A stretch of 64,000 nucleotides of DNA from Pseudomonas flexibilis. GTDB taxonomy: Bacteria; Pseudomonadota; Gammaproteobacteria; Pseudomonadales; Pseudomonadaceae. The translations under genes and the position numbers were made by a program. Of the stretch, positions 18,213 through 26,018 are shown one piece after another (within the stretch, counting starts at the first letter, position 1; each line of letters begins with the position of its first letter). The DNA is taken from positions 124,001-188,000 of the forward strand of contig NZ_JRUD01000019.1 of the NCBI RefSeq assembly GCF_000802425.1, written 5' to 3'. The notes under the pieces were generated by a model. It saw nothing but the letters and a program-made list of their open reading frames with translations, did not search any database and was not told where the DNA came from.

Positions 18213-18749
18213 TCAATCGGGAGAGAAACTGTTACGGCCCGACACAGCAGGCCAGTGGGCTAGTCGCTGGTAACGTGGCTGGCGCTCGATGCTCTGGTAC
18301 AACCCCCATTCGCTCACCTGCCAGGAAACATGGGGAGCGGACGCCGGTGCTGCTGTCTCGTCCAGCCGGCGTACCAGGGTCAGATGCGGCCGGTAGGGCC
18401 GCTGTTCATGGGCAATGCCGGCCGCCTGCAGGCGGTTCGACAGTTCGGCCTGGAATTCCAGCAGGGCAGGCGGCGCCTGGCGCGTGACCAGCACCAGCAG
18501 GTCGGACCAGCGCTCCGTACGGGCCAGCTCCAGCTCAAAGGCGGGCAGTGGCAGTGCAGCTGCCAGCGTGGTCAGGGCCGGCAGGGACTCCACCGGCTGA
18601 TTGCCGAGAAACGCCAGCGTCACGTGCAGATCGGCAGGGTGAAGCGGTCGCCCGCTGGGGAAGTTCGCAGTGCACCAAGCGCTCAGCGCTTCGGTCACGG
18701 GCTCAGGGCAGGGCAGGGCGAAGAACAGGCGCAGGCGATCGTTGGTCAT
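18213..18749 (-). CDS. thpR: RNA 2',3'-cyclic phosphodiesterase ThpR (LigT)
   Basis: A 178-residue 2H-phosphoesterase. Both catalytic motifs are present: HVT at residues 42-44 (LHVTLAFLG) and HLT at 122-124 (PHLTLVRRL). The family opens RNA 2',3'-cyclic phosphates to 2'-phosphates and can ligate tRNA halves in vitro (old name 2'-5' RNA ligase). Length is typical. It is the first gene of the leftward run thpR - small foldase-like gene - tatD - chemoreceptor, and is divergent from a small conserved gene. Confidence 0.92.
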   Translation of the reverse strand: MTNDRLRLFFALPCPEPVTEALSAWCTANFPSGRPLHPADLHVTLAFLGNQPVESLPALTTLAAALPLPAFELELARTERWSDLLVLVTRQAPPALLEFQAELSNRLQAAGIAHEQRPYRPHLTLVRRLDETAAPASAPHVSWQVSEWGLYQSIERQPRYQRLAHWPAVSGRNSFSPD

Positions 18750-18768
18750 CCGGGCGGTCGTCGGTGGT

Positions 18769-18797
18769 TGACAGGTCTGGTGGGTCTTTCTAGCATT
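18769..18797 (+). promoter_or_regulatory. Sigma-70-like promoter for the 95-residue gene
   Basis: TTGACA (18769-18774, perfect -35) and TAGCAT (18792-18797, 4 of 6) are separated by exactly 17 bases. They lie in the divergent region between thpR and the small gene starting at 18922. The spacing and perfect -35 make this one of the better promoter candidates in the window, with a leader of about 120 bases. Confidence 0.55.
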
Positions 18798-18921
18798 TCG
18801 CCCCTGCGCCGATTTAGTCAGCTACTTGCGGGGCGCTTGAGAAAAATACCGCTAAAGCGCTGGTTCCGGTGATGCCTCCCACCGCTGTCCAGTGGTTCTC
18901 GCGAGGCGGAAGCGTTTCACC

Positions 18922-19209
18922 ATGAATTCCTCCCTTTTTACCCTGCGTACCGCTCCTGTTGCCCGCGGCCTGGCCGGCCGCGACCCGCAGATCCTGTTGG
19001 GTGGCCAGCGTCAGGTCGATCTGATCCGACGTCTGGATGCCCTGCGGGGGCGGCGTGGCCCGCTGCAGATCCGTTTTGCCGAGGAAGGCAGCGCGCTGGC
19101 CAGCCTGGCGACCGACAGCATTGACCTGGCGGTGATGGAGGCCTCCGGTCTCGACTGCATCGGCCAACTGATACGGGTGGCGCGCAAGGGCTTGATCCTC
19201 CGACGCTGA
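18922..19209 (+). CDS. Small conserved hypothetical protein
   Basis: A 95-residue protein I recognise only as a conserved Pseudomonas hypothetical. It contains LRTAPVARGLAGRDPQILLG, a GPLQIRFAEEGS segment and ends with VARKGLILRR. No signal peptide, membrane helix or metal motif is visible, so it is probably cytoplasmic. The ATG at 18922 is chosen rather than an in-frame codon 30 bases upstream because the conserved part starts there. It has its own candidate promoter, with a leader of about 120 bases, and converges with greB. No function can be offered. Confidence 0.65.
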   Translation: MNSSLFTLRTAPVARGLAGRDPQILLGGQRQVDLIRRLDALRGRRGPLQIRFAEEGSALASLATDSIDLAVMEASGLDCIGQLIRVARKGLILRR

Positions 19210-19223
19210 GATCCCGGTGGCGT

Positions 19224-19730
19224 TCAGCTGTCCTTGGGGTAGTCGATCTCCACCAGGTACCAGGTCTTGATGCCGGTGGGCGTGGACACGCGCACCTCGG
19301 CGTCAAGGCTCTTGCCCACCAGTGCGCGGGCCAGCGGCGAATCGATGCTGATCAGGTTCTGCTTGAGGTCCAGTTCGTCCGGTCCGACGATGCGGTAGCG
19401 CGCCGTCTCGCCGTCCTCGTCCTCCAGGGTGACCCAGGCGCCGAAATAGACCTTGTTCGGGTCGGCCGGGCGTTCGCGCACCACCTTCAGGTTCTCCAGG
19501 CGCTTGCGCAGGAAGCGCACACGGCTGTCGATCTCGCGCAGCATCTTCTTGCCGTAGATGTACTCGGCGTTCTCCGAGCGGTCGCCCAGCGCGGCGGCCT
19601 CGCTCACTGCCTGGGTGACCTGTGGGCGGCGCACGTTCCAGAGTTCATGCAATTCGGCGCGCAGACGAGCTTCGCCTTCGGGGGTGATCAGCGGTGTACC
19701 GGCGGTACGCGGGGGGCGATAACGACTCAT
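19224..19730 (-). CDS. greB: Transcription elongation factor GreB
   Basis: A 168-residue Gre factor. The N-terminal coiled coil (about 1-80) contains the acidic tip region [20 protein letters not shown], which reaches the RNA polymerase active site to stimulate transcript cleavage. The C-terminal FKBP-like domain includes [11 protein letters not shown] and [14 protein letters not shown]. The length and the AEYIYGKK motif fit GreB rather than GreA. The start at 19730 ([16 protein letters not shown]) is preferred to a longer in-frame extension that overlaps the upstream permease gene. It sits 14 bases after that ABC permease gene and may share its transcript. Confidence 0.94.
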   Translation of the reverse strand: MSRYRPPRTAGTPLITPEGEARLRAELHELWNVRRPQVTQAVSEAAALGDRSENAEYIYGKKMLREIDSRVRFLRKRLENLKVVRERPADPNKVYFGAWVTLEDEDGETARYRIVGPDELDLKQNLISIDSPLARALVGKSLDAEVRVSTPTGIKTWYLVEIDYPKDS

Positions 19731-19744
19731 GCTTTCTTCCTGAC

Positions 19745-22252
19745 TCAACCTTCGCGCAGCACCTGCAGAGGGCTGGCATTGAGGGCGCGGCGGGTACCCA
19801 GCACGCCGGCCGTGCCAACCAGCAGGGCGCCCAGCAGTGGCAGCGACAGCAGCCACAGGTGCGGCTGCCAGTCCAGATCGAAGACAAAACGATAGAGCAG
19901 GGCGCTGGACAGTTCGCAGCCCAGCGCGGCGAGCAGACCGCTGGCCGCGCCGAGCAAGGCGAACTCGCTGCGCCGGGCGCGGACCAGCAGGCGCCGCGAG
20001 GCGCCAATGGCGCGCAGCAGGGCGCCCTGTCGAATGCGCTCATCCAGCGTGGCCTGCAGGCCGGCCGCCAGCACCACCATGCCGGCGGCCAGAACGAACA
20101 GCAATACGTATTCCACCGCCAGGGTGACCTGTTCCAGGATGCTGCGCAGTTGCGCGAGCAGGGCGTCCACCTGCAGCAGGGTTACGGAGGGGAAGGCGCG
20201 GGCCAGCGCCACCAGCTCGCGCTCCTGGCCGGCCGGCAGGTGGAAACTGGTCAGGTAGGTCACCGGCAGATCCTGCAGGGAGCCGGGCTCGAAAATCATG
20301 TAGAAGTTCGGCCGGAAGCTGTCCCAGTTCACCTGGCGCAGGCTGGTGACCCGCGCCTCGTGCTCGCTGCCGGCGATGCTGAAGCGCAGGCGGTCGCCCA
20401 GCTTCACTTTCAGGCTCTCGGCCAGCTCACTCTCCACCGAGACGCCCGGCAGGTCGGTGTCCTCCTGCTGTGGCCACCAGGCACCGGACAGCACCTGGTT
20501 GTCGTCAGGCAGTTCGGCGGCCCAGGTCAGGCTCAGATCGCGGCGGATCGCGCGTTCGCCCTGTGAGTCCTTGCTGACGATGTCGCGCACCGGCTGGTCG
20601 TTGATCGCCACCAGGCGACCGGGCAGCACTGGGTATAGCGGAGCGGCGATCGCCTGCAGGGATTCGAGGTGTTCGGCGAAGGACTGGCGTTCATCCGGCA
20701 GGATGTTCAGCGCGAAATGGTTGGGCGCATTTTCCGGCAGCTGGGCTTGCCAGGTGTCCAGCAGCTCGCTGCGCAGCAGCGCCACCAGCGCCATGGCCAA
20801 CAGGATCAGTCCGAAGGCCAGCGCCTGGCCCACCGCCGCCAGCGGGTGGCGCAGCAACTGCCCCAACCCGAGGCGCCAGGGCAGTGCGGCATCGCGCAGC
20901 AGGCGGCGCAGGCCGGTCAGTGCCGCCAATAACAGACCGCCCAGTACGATGGCGGCCAGCAGACCGCCGGCGAGCAGGGCCAGGGTGAGCGTCAGGTCGA
21001 GGCTCAGGCGCCACATGATCACGCCCAGCGCCAGCAGCGCCGAACCATAGACCAGCCAGGCGCCGGGCGGCAGCGGTTGCACATCGCTGCGCAGCACGCG
21101 CAGCGGCGGCACACGGCCCAAGGCGGCCAGCGGCGGCAGGGCGAAGCCGGCCAGGGCCAGCAGGCCGGTGGCGGCACCGGCCAACGCCGGCAGCAGGCCG
21201 CCGGGCGGGATGTCCGCCGGCAACAGTCCGGCCAGCAGACGGAACAGTCCAAGCTGCGCCAGCCATCCCAGCAGTACGCCCACCGCGCTGGCGGCAACCC
21301 CCAGCATCAGCAGCTGCAGCGCATACAGGCCGAGGGCTTCGCGCCGTGAAAGGCCGAGGCAGCGGAGCAGCGCGCTCGCGTCGAAGCGGCGCACGGCGAA
21401 GCGGTTGGCCGACAGCGCCACGGCCACCCCGGCCAGCAGGATGGCGGCCAGGCTGGCCAGGTTCAGGTATTGCTCGGCGCGCGCCAGGGCGCCACCGATC
21501 TGCCGGTTCTCGTCGCGTACGTCCTGCAGGCGCTGGCTGGCCTGCAGTCGTCCTTCCACGTCCTGCCGGTAGGCATCCAGAGTTGCCGTCGGGCCGCTCC
21601 ACAGCTCCCGGTAACGCACCCGACTACCGGGCTGCACCACGCCAGTGGCGTCCAGGTCGTCCAGGTGCATCAGCACGCGTGGCGTCAGGCTGTAGAAGTC
21701 ACCGGCGCGGTCCGGTTCGTGGGTCAGCACGCGGGTCAGACGCAGGCTTTTCTCGCCGACGTCGATGCTGTCGCCTACCGCCAGCTCCAGTGCGGCGAAC
21801 AAACGGGCCTCGGCCCAGGCTTCGCCGGGGCGGGGTCCGGCGCCGGCGCTTTCGACTCCATAGGGCTCGGCGGCGCTGCGCAGCTCGCCGCGCAGCGGAT
21901 AGGCATCATCGGCCGCCTTGACGCTGGCCAGCTGGATGCCCAGGTCCGTGGCGATGACGCTGGAAAACTCCACCACCCGGGCATGGCCCAGGCCGAGGGC
22001 ATGTCCCGGGGCAAGCTGCTCGGCGCTGGCCGGCGCGCTCCCGCTGAGCACCAGCTCGGCGCCGAGGAACTCGCTGGCGCGCAGCAGCATGGCGCCGTTC
22101 AGGCGCGCGCCGAAGTAGCCGATGGCGGTGCTGGCCGCCACGGCGATCAGCACGGCGCCGAACAGCACGCGCAGCTCGCCGGCACGCAGGTCGCGCAGCA
22201 ACTGGCGGGTCGCCAGGGCCAGCAGGCGAACGAAGGGGATGTGTCGGGCCAT
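19745..22252 (-). CDS. FtsX-like ABC transporter permease (YbbP-like)
   Basis: An 835-residue permease with one N-terminal transmembrane helix, a long periplasmic domain, two FtsX-type core membrane domains (about 265-480 and 715-835) and a second periplasmic domain between them. This is the ten-helix YbbP layout. With the ATPase encoded immediately before it (1-base overlap) it forms a YbbAP-type complex. Such complexes have been linked to extraction of hydrophobic compounds or lipids from membranes rather than classical import. The neighbourhood with divergent tesA is conserved from E. coli (ybbAP-tesA). Function in this organism is inferred from that arrangement. Confidence 0.92.
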   Translation of the reverse strand: MARHIPFVRLLALATRQLLRDLRAGELRVLFGAVLIAVAASTAIGYFGARLNGAMLLRASEFLGAELVLSGSAPASAEQLAPGHALGLGHARVVEFSSVIATDLGIQLASVKAADDAYPLRGELRSAAEPYGVESAGAGPRPGEAWAEARLFAALELAVGDSIDVGEKSLRLTRVLTHEPDRAGDFYSLTPRVLMHLDDLDATGVVQPGSRVRYRELWSGPTATLDAYRQDVEGRLQASQRLQDVRDENRQIGGALARAEQYLNLASLAAILLAGVAVALSANRFAVRRFDASALLRCLGLSRREALGLYALQLLMLGVAASAVGVLLGWLAQLGLFRLLAGLLPADIPPGGLLPALAGAATGLLALAGFALPPLAALGRVPPLRVLRSDVQPLPPGAWLVYGSALLALGVIMWRLSLDLTLTLALLAGGLLAAIVLGGLLLAALTGLRRLLRDAALPWRLGLGQLLRHPLAAVGQALAFGLILLAMALVALLRSELLDTWQAQLPENAPNHFALNILPDERQSFAEHLESLQAIAAPLYPVLPGRLVAINDQPVRDIVSKDSQGERAIRRDLSLTWAAELPDDNQVLSGAWWPQQEDTDLPGVSVESELAESLKVKLGDRLRFSIAGSEHEARVTSLRQVNWDSFRPNFYMIFEPGSLQDLPVTYLTSFHLPAGQERELVALARAFPSVTLLQVDALLAQLRSILEQVTLAVEYVLLFVLAAGMVVLAAGLQATLDERIRQGALLRAIGASRRLLVRARRSEFALLGAASGLLAALGCELSSALLYRFVFDLDWQPHLWLLSLPLLGALLVGTAGVLGTRRALNASPLQVLREG

Positions 22253-22935
22253 CAGGGCTCTTCCTGCTCGATCAGTCGACCGCCTTCCAGGCGGATCTGC
22301 CGGCGGCAGCGGTGGGCCAGGCGCTGGTCATGGGTGACCAGCACCAGCGTGGTCCCCCGCTCCTGGTTGAGGTCGAACAGCAGGTCGCTGATGCGCTCGC
22401 CGGTGCGGCTGTCCAGATTGCCGGTGGGTTCGTCGGCGAACAGCAGGCCGGGCTCGGCGGCGAAGGCGCGGGCAATGGCGACCCGCTGCTGCTCGCCGCC
22501 GGACAGCTGCCGTGGGTAATGACGCAGGCGCTGGCCCAGGCCGACCCGCTCCAGCAGTTCGGTGGCTCGCTGACGGGCATCGGCGCGGCCTTCCAGTTCC
22601 AGCGGCAGCATGACGTTCTCCAGCGCGTTCAGGCTGTCGAGCAACTGGAAGGACTGGAACACGAAGCCCACGTGCTCGGCGCGCACCCGCGCGCGCTGGT
22701 CCTCGTCGAGGGTTTCCAGGGCGTTGCCGGCCAGCACGACTTCGCCGCTGCTGGGGCGATCAAGTCCGGCCAGCAGGCCGAGCAGGGTGGATTTGCCGGA
22801 GCCCGAGCTGCCGACGATGGCCAGGCTGTCGCCCGCCGACAGTTCCAGGGACAGGGGATGCAGGATGGTCAGCGCGCCTTCCGTGCCAGGTACCACTTTG
22901 CTAAGGTTCCGGGCGCTGAGAATGCTGTTGATCAT
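22252..22935 (-). CDS. ABC transporter ATP-binding protein (YbbA-like)
   Basis: A 227-residue ABC ATPase of the MacB/LolD type. Walker A GSSGSGKST, Q-loop in GFVFQSFQLLDSLNA, signature LSGGEQQRVAIARA, Walker B LLFADEPTGNLD and the switch His in VLVTHD are all intact. It partners the FtsX-like permease downstream, whose start overlaps its stop. It is divergent from tesA with only 10 bases between start codons, so the promoters must overlap the coding starts. The assignment as YbbA-like rests on this arrangement; a LolD-like role is less likely because the permease is single-chain and long. Confidence 0.93.
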   Translation of the reverse strand: MINSILSARNLSKVVPGTEGALTILHPLSLELSAGDSLAIVGSSGSGKSTLLGLLAGLDRPSSGEVVLAGNALETLDEDQRARVRAEHVGFVFQSFQLLDSLNALENVMLPLELEGRADARQRATELLERVGLGQRLRHYPRQLSGGEQQRVAIARAFAAEPGLLFADEPTGNLDSRTGERISDLLFDLNQERGTTLVLVTHDQRLAHRCRRQIRLEGGRLIEQEEP

Positions 22936-22945
22936 GGGGGTTCCG

Positions 22946-23551
22946 ATGCGTGCGTGGATTCTGGCGGGTGGCCTGGCGTGCCTGCTGTGGGGGCAGTCCG
23001 CCCTGGCCGGTACGCTGCTGGTGGTCGGCGATAGTATCAGCGCCGCTCTGGGACTGGATACCAGCCAAGGCTGGGTTGCCCTGCTGGAGCAGCGCCTGGC
23101 GGCGAAGGGGCAGCCTTACCGGGTGGTCAATGCTTCCATCAGCGGGGATACCAGCGCCGGCGGACTGGCCCGCCTGCCCCGGCTGCTCGAAGAGCATCGC
23201 CCTGACTGGGTGGTCCTCGAACTGGGTGGCAACGATGGCCTGCGCGGCCTGCCGCCTGACCAGTTGAAGCAGAATCTCGATGCGATGATCGCGCGCAGCC
23301 GGGACGCAGGTGCCGAGGTGGTCCTGCTGGGCATGCGTCTGCCGCCCAATTATGGCGTCCGTTACACCCGTTCGTTCGAGCAGGTCTTTTCCGAACTGGC
23401 CAGGCAGTGGCAGTTGCCCTGGGTGCCGTTCTTCCTGGAAGGCGTGGGTGGCGTGGATGGCATGATGCAGGCCGATGGCATTCATCCCAGCGCTGCAGCC
23501 CAGGAACGGCTGCTGGACAACCTCTGGCCGGTTCTCGAGCCCTTGTTGTGA
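22946..23551 (+). CDS. tesA: Multifunctional acyl-CoA thioesterase I / lysophospholipase TesA
   Basis: A 201-residue SGNH hydrolase. The signal peptide spans residues 1 to about 21 (MRAWILAGGLACLLWGQSALA). The catalytic blocks are present: GDSIS with the nucleophile Ser, ISGDTSAGG, GGND, and DGIHPS with the Asp-His pair. It acts in the periplasm on acyl-CoA, lysophospholipids and esters. The ATG at 22946 is preferred over an ATG four codons upstream because TGGGGG gives a suitable ribosome-binding site. It is divergent from the YbbAP-like system, as in E. coli. Confidence 0.94.
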   Translation: MRAWILAGGLACLLWGQSALAGTLLVVGDSISAALGLDTSQGWVALLEQRLAAKGQPYRVVNASISGDTSAGGLARLPRLLEEHRPDWVVLELGGNDGLRGLPPDQLKQNLDAMIARSRDAGAEVVLLGMRLPPNYGVRYTRSFEQVFSELARQWQLPWVPFFLEGVGGVDGMMQADGIHPSAAAQERLLDNLWPVLEPLL

Positions 23552-23607
23552 GGCTTTCCCGCCTTTCGCCTTTCGGCTAAGGTGGCGCCCCCTTCCCGGA
23601 GCCTGCC

Positions 23608-23892
23608 ATGCCGCGTCACGCCTGGTCCCTGTACGCCTATCAGTTGATCGAGCCAGACGAGCAGCTCGACCTCTTCGCCTGTCGCGAGGTGCGTGTGCAT
23701 CTGGTTGCACGGCAGCTGGAGCTGGCCGGCCGGGGTGACCGCACGCTCTGTGGCAATCTGCTGCCGGCCCGCCCGCACTTCCGTTCGGTCGAGCTGGATC
23801 TGCTAAGTGACCGGCTGCTCTGTCCGCAATGTCTGGCTACGCTCAAGGCGCATCGCCAGGGGAAGCGGCCCGACCCTGCCCTGGCGTGGTGA
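23608..23892 (+). CDS. Small conserved protein with Cys pairs
   Basis: A 94-residue protein with no signal peptide. Cysteines occur at FACREV, TLCGNL and LLCPQCLATL; the last CPQC pair together with the earlier Cys and nearby His residues could bind zinc. It lies between tesA and the L,D-transpeptidase gene in the position of an uncharacterised P. aeruginosa gene. A Shine-Dalgarno-like CCCGGAG precedes the ATG. I do not recognise a functional family; zinc binding is inference from Cys spacing. Confidence 0.6.
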   Translation: MPRHAWSLYAYQLIEPDEQLDLFACREVRVHLVARQLELAGRGDRTLCGNLLPARPHFRSVELDLLSDRLLCPQCLATLKAHRQGKRPDPALAW

Positions 23893-24037
23893 GCGCGCTT
23901 CAGGGGTAGCCACTGGTCTGGTTTTTCTATCATCCCGCCGTTGTCGCTGAACGTTTGCTCCCTAGCGCAGTCTCAAGACGTCGGCTCAGTGGGCCTCGTT
24001 TTGCTCTGCATGTTCAGTCAGCCAAGGTTCCTCTCGG

Positions 24038-25012
24038 ATGTTTGTCCCGCTTCTTGCTTCGCTGCGCCGCGCCGTTCTGCTCGTTCTCGGCGCCACGGGA
24101 ACCGCTCAGGCGCTCGAGCTGCCATTGCCTCCGCCCGGCGAGGATGTGGTCGGCCAGGTGCGCATGATTCAAAGCCGCTACGAAGACACCTTTGCCGCGA
24201 TCGCCGAGGCCAACGACCTCGGTTATCTGGAACTGGTCGCGGCCAATCCGGGGGTGGACCCCTGGTTGCCGGGCGAGGGCACCGAAGTGATCCTGCCGAC
24301 GCGCTACATCCTGCCCCCCGGCCCTCGTGAAGGCATTGTCATCAACCTCGCCGAGTACCGTCTGTACTACTACCCGAAAGGGCGTGACGTGGTTTACACC
24401 TACCCGCTGGGTATCGGGCGCGAGGGGTGGTCATCGCCGGTTGCACAAACCCGCATAACCGCCAAGACGCCCAATCCGGCCTGGTATCCGCCCAAATCGA
24501 TCCGCGACGAGCATGCGGCCGAGGGCGACCCGTTGCCGGCCGTTGTTCCGCCTGGGCCGGACAACCCGCTGGGTCCGCTGAAGATGAACCTGGCGCTGCC
24601 GGGCTACCTGATCCATGGCTCGAATAAAAAGTTCGGCATTGGCATGCGGGTCAGCCATGGCTGCTTCCGCATGCTCAACCACAACGTGCTGGAGCTGGCC
24701 GGGCTGGCGCCGGTCGGCACTCCGGTGCGCATCATCAACCAGCCCTACAAGGTGGGCGTGGGCGGTGGCCATTACTTCCTGGAGGTGCATGCCCCGCTGG
24801 AGGACGACGGCAAGGTCTCGGTGGTGGACAAGCATGCGAACATCATCAATGCCCTGTTGGCGCGCGGTGACCTTGGCTCCCAGCAACTGGACTGGGAAAT
24901 GCTGCGCGAGGTGGTGGCTGCCGAGGATGGCCTGCCGGTGGAAATTGCTCGGCGTGATCCGGCAGTCGTGCAGCAGGGGGGCGAGGGGCACGTGGCCGAC
25001 GTCTATCCCTGA
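24038..25012 (+). CDS. L,D-transpeptidase (ErfK/YbiS/YcfS family)
   Basis: A 324-residue exported enzyme. A signal peptide ends near residue 25 (TAQALELPL). A LysM-like segment (about 38-88, with YEDTFAAIAEANDLGYLELVAANPG) precedes the YkuD catalytic domain. The active-site motif is HGSNKKFGIGMRVSHGCFRM, with His193 and nucleophile Cys209. The family makes 3-3 peptidoglycan cross-links or attaches Braun-type lipoprotein to peptidoglycan. The gene converges with oprI, whose product ends in Lys, so lipoprotein anchoring is the likely job. The active site reads SHGCFR where SHGCIR is most common; this is a mild substitution. Confidence 0.92.
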   Translation: MFVPLLASLRRAVLLVLGATGTAQALELPLPPPGEDVVGQVRMIQSRYEDTFAAIAEANDLGYLELVAANPGVDPWLPGEGTEVILPTRYILPPGPREGIVINLAEYRLYYYPKGRDVVYTYPLGIGREGWSSPVAQTRITAKTPNPAWYPPKSIRDEHAAEGDPLPAVVPPGPDNPLGPLKMNLALPGYLIHGSNKKFGIGMRVSHGCFRMLNHNVLELAGLAPVGTPVRIINQPYKVGVGGGHYFLEVHAPLEDDGKVSVVDKHANIINALLARGDLGSQQLDWEMLREVVAAEDGLPVEIARRDPAVVQQGGEGHVADVYP

Positions 25013-25033
25013 TGCTTCAGTTGGCGGAAACAA

Positions 25034-25063
25034 AAAAGCCGATCCGGTTGCGGATCGGCTTTC
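25034..25063. terminator. Bidirectional hairpin terminator between L,D-transpeptidase and oprI
   Basis: A 13-base stem (AAAAGCCGATCCG with CGGATCGGCTTTC, one terminal mismatch possible) closes a GTTG loop, with an A-run on one side and T-rich bases on the other. It lies between two convergent genes and can stop transcription from both. Confidence 0.85.
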
Positions 25064-25079
25064 TCAAGGGATGTGTCCC

Positions 25080-25331
25080 TTATTTGCGGCTGGCACGATC
25101 CAGCATGCGCAGCGCTCGCTCGTTGGCTTCGTCCGCGGTCTGCTGGGCACGCTGTGCGGCGGCGAGGGCTTCGTCCGCTTTGCGATAGGCTTCGTCCGCG
25201 CGTGCCTGGGCGCGAGCGGCGGAGTCTTCGGTGGCGGTCATGCGGGCTTCGGTATCGCTGCTGGTGCTGCTGCAACCAGCGGCCAGAACGGCGGCCAAGG
25301 CGATAGCAGAAAGTTTCAGAGTGTTGTTCAT
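25080..25331 (-). CDS. oprI: Major outer membrane lipoprotein OprI (Lpp-like)
   Basis: An 83-residue lipoprotein. The signal peptide ends in the lipobox LAAGC (Cys20). The rest is an Ala-rich coiled coil ([20 protein letters not shown] and onward) ending in RASRK, whose final Lys is the expected attachment point to peptidoglycan, as in E. coli Lpp. A strong AAGGGG ribosome-binding site precedes the ATG, fitting a very abundant protein. The neighbouring L,D-transpeptidase is a plausible anchoring enzyme. Length and sequence match Pseudomonas OprI. Confidence 0.95.
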   Translation of the reverse strand: MNNTLKLSAIALAAVLAAGCSSTSSDTEARMTATEDSAARAQARADEAYRKADEALAAAQRAQQTADEANERALRMLDRASRK

Positions 25332-25694
25332 TGGATTCCCCTTATGGTGGGCTTTACTGTATCGGCTATTTCCCGCAACGGGAAACCAGCGGCCTACATG
25401 CTGCCAACCACATTTCTAGACGCTGAACGGACAGCATGCAAATTAAAGACAGTTTCCGACGCGTGACGTTTAACGACGCGAGCGGAGACTTGCAATTAAG
25501 CGGCTATCTGATCCGCTCGCACGGCAAAAGTTCCAGTCAGACCACGACGCCAGACCCACGCTGGCGCACTAGGTGGAAATCCCTGGCGGGTGTAGAGTGT
25601 CGGTCATTGCCGGGATGGCAAGTGGTCAAATGACGCGCCAGGCAGTATCCGCAGGGAGGGCGGACCTTGCGCCAGATGCCGTGCGGGAGAACAC
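25332..25694. other. 363-base intergenic region between oprI and the GNAT gene
   Basis: No convincing gene. The part next to oprI holds its AAGGGG ribosome-binding site and, on the minus strand, a TACAGT that could serve as -10; I could not find a good -35 for it. A 65-codon open frame at 25436-25633 lacks a ribosome-binding site and family resemblance and is rejected. The sequence GCAAATTAAAG recurs imperfectly as GCAATTAAGC about 50 bases on, without obvious meaning. Confidence 0.6.
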
Positions 25695-25970
25695 ATGAAC
25701 GAGGCTTCCATCCATCACGATCCGGCGGGTCATCAGTTCGAGATGACCGTGGATGGCCACCGCGCCTATCTGGCCTACATGGATCTGGGCCAGCAGACCT
25801 GGGATATCTATCGCACCTTCGTCCCCAACGACCTGCGCGGCAGGGGCATCGCGGCGGCACTCACCGAGCACGCGCTGCAGTATGCCGAACGCATGGGCTA
25901 TTCGGTGATTCCTTCCTGTTCCTACGTGGAGCGCTACATGGAGCGCCGCCAGCGGCAGGCCGCGAAATGA
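25695..25970 (+). CDS. Small GNAT-fold acetyltransferase-like protein (YjdJ type)
   Basis: A 91-residue minimal GNAT domain. The acetyl-CoA binding segment NDLRGRGIAAALTEHAL contains the R-G-x-G-I/A pattern, followed by AERMGYSVIPSCSYV. Members of this short family lack the N-terminal strands of full GNAT enzymes and have poorly known substrates. It is followed directly by a strong terminator shared with the convergent DAHP synthase gene. Cytoplasmic. Confidence 0.85.
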   Translation: MNEASIHHDPAGHQFEMTVDGHRAYLAYMDLGQQTWDIYRTFVPNDLRGRGIAAALTEHALQYAERMGYSVIPSCSYVERYMERRQRQAAK

Positions 25971-25999
25971 AGAAAGCCGGGCATGCCCGGCTTTCTTTT
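25970..25999. terminator. Bidirectional terminator after the GNAT gene
   Basis: A perfect 12-base palindromic stem (AGAAAGCCGGGC and its complement) around a two-base AT centre, with a T-run at one end and a complementary A-run at the other. It lies between the convergent GNAT and DAHP synthase genes. Confidence 0.88.
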
Positions 26000-26018
26000 G
26001 CGGCGCGTTCCGGGTTGA

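Noticed and set aside
25436-25633. 65-codon open frame in the oprI-GNAT interval
   Set aside because: No ribosome-binding site, no recognisable features, mixed composition; likely chance.
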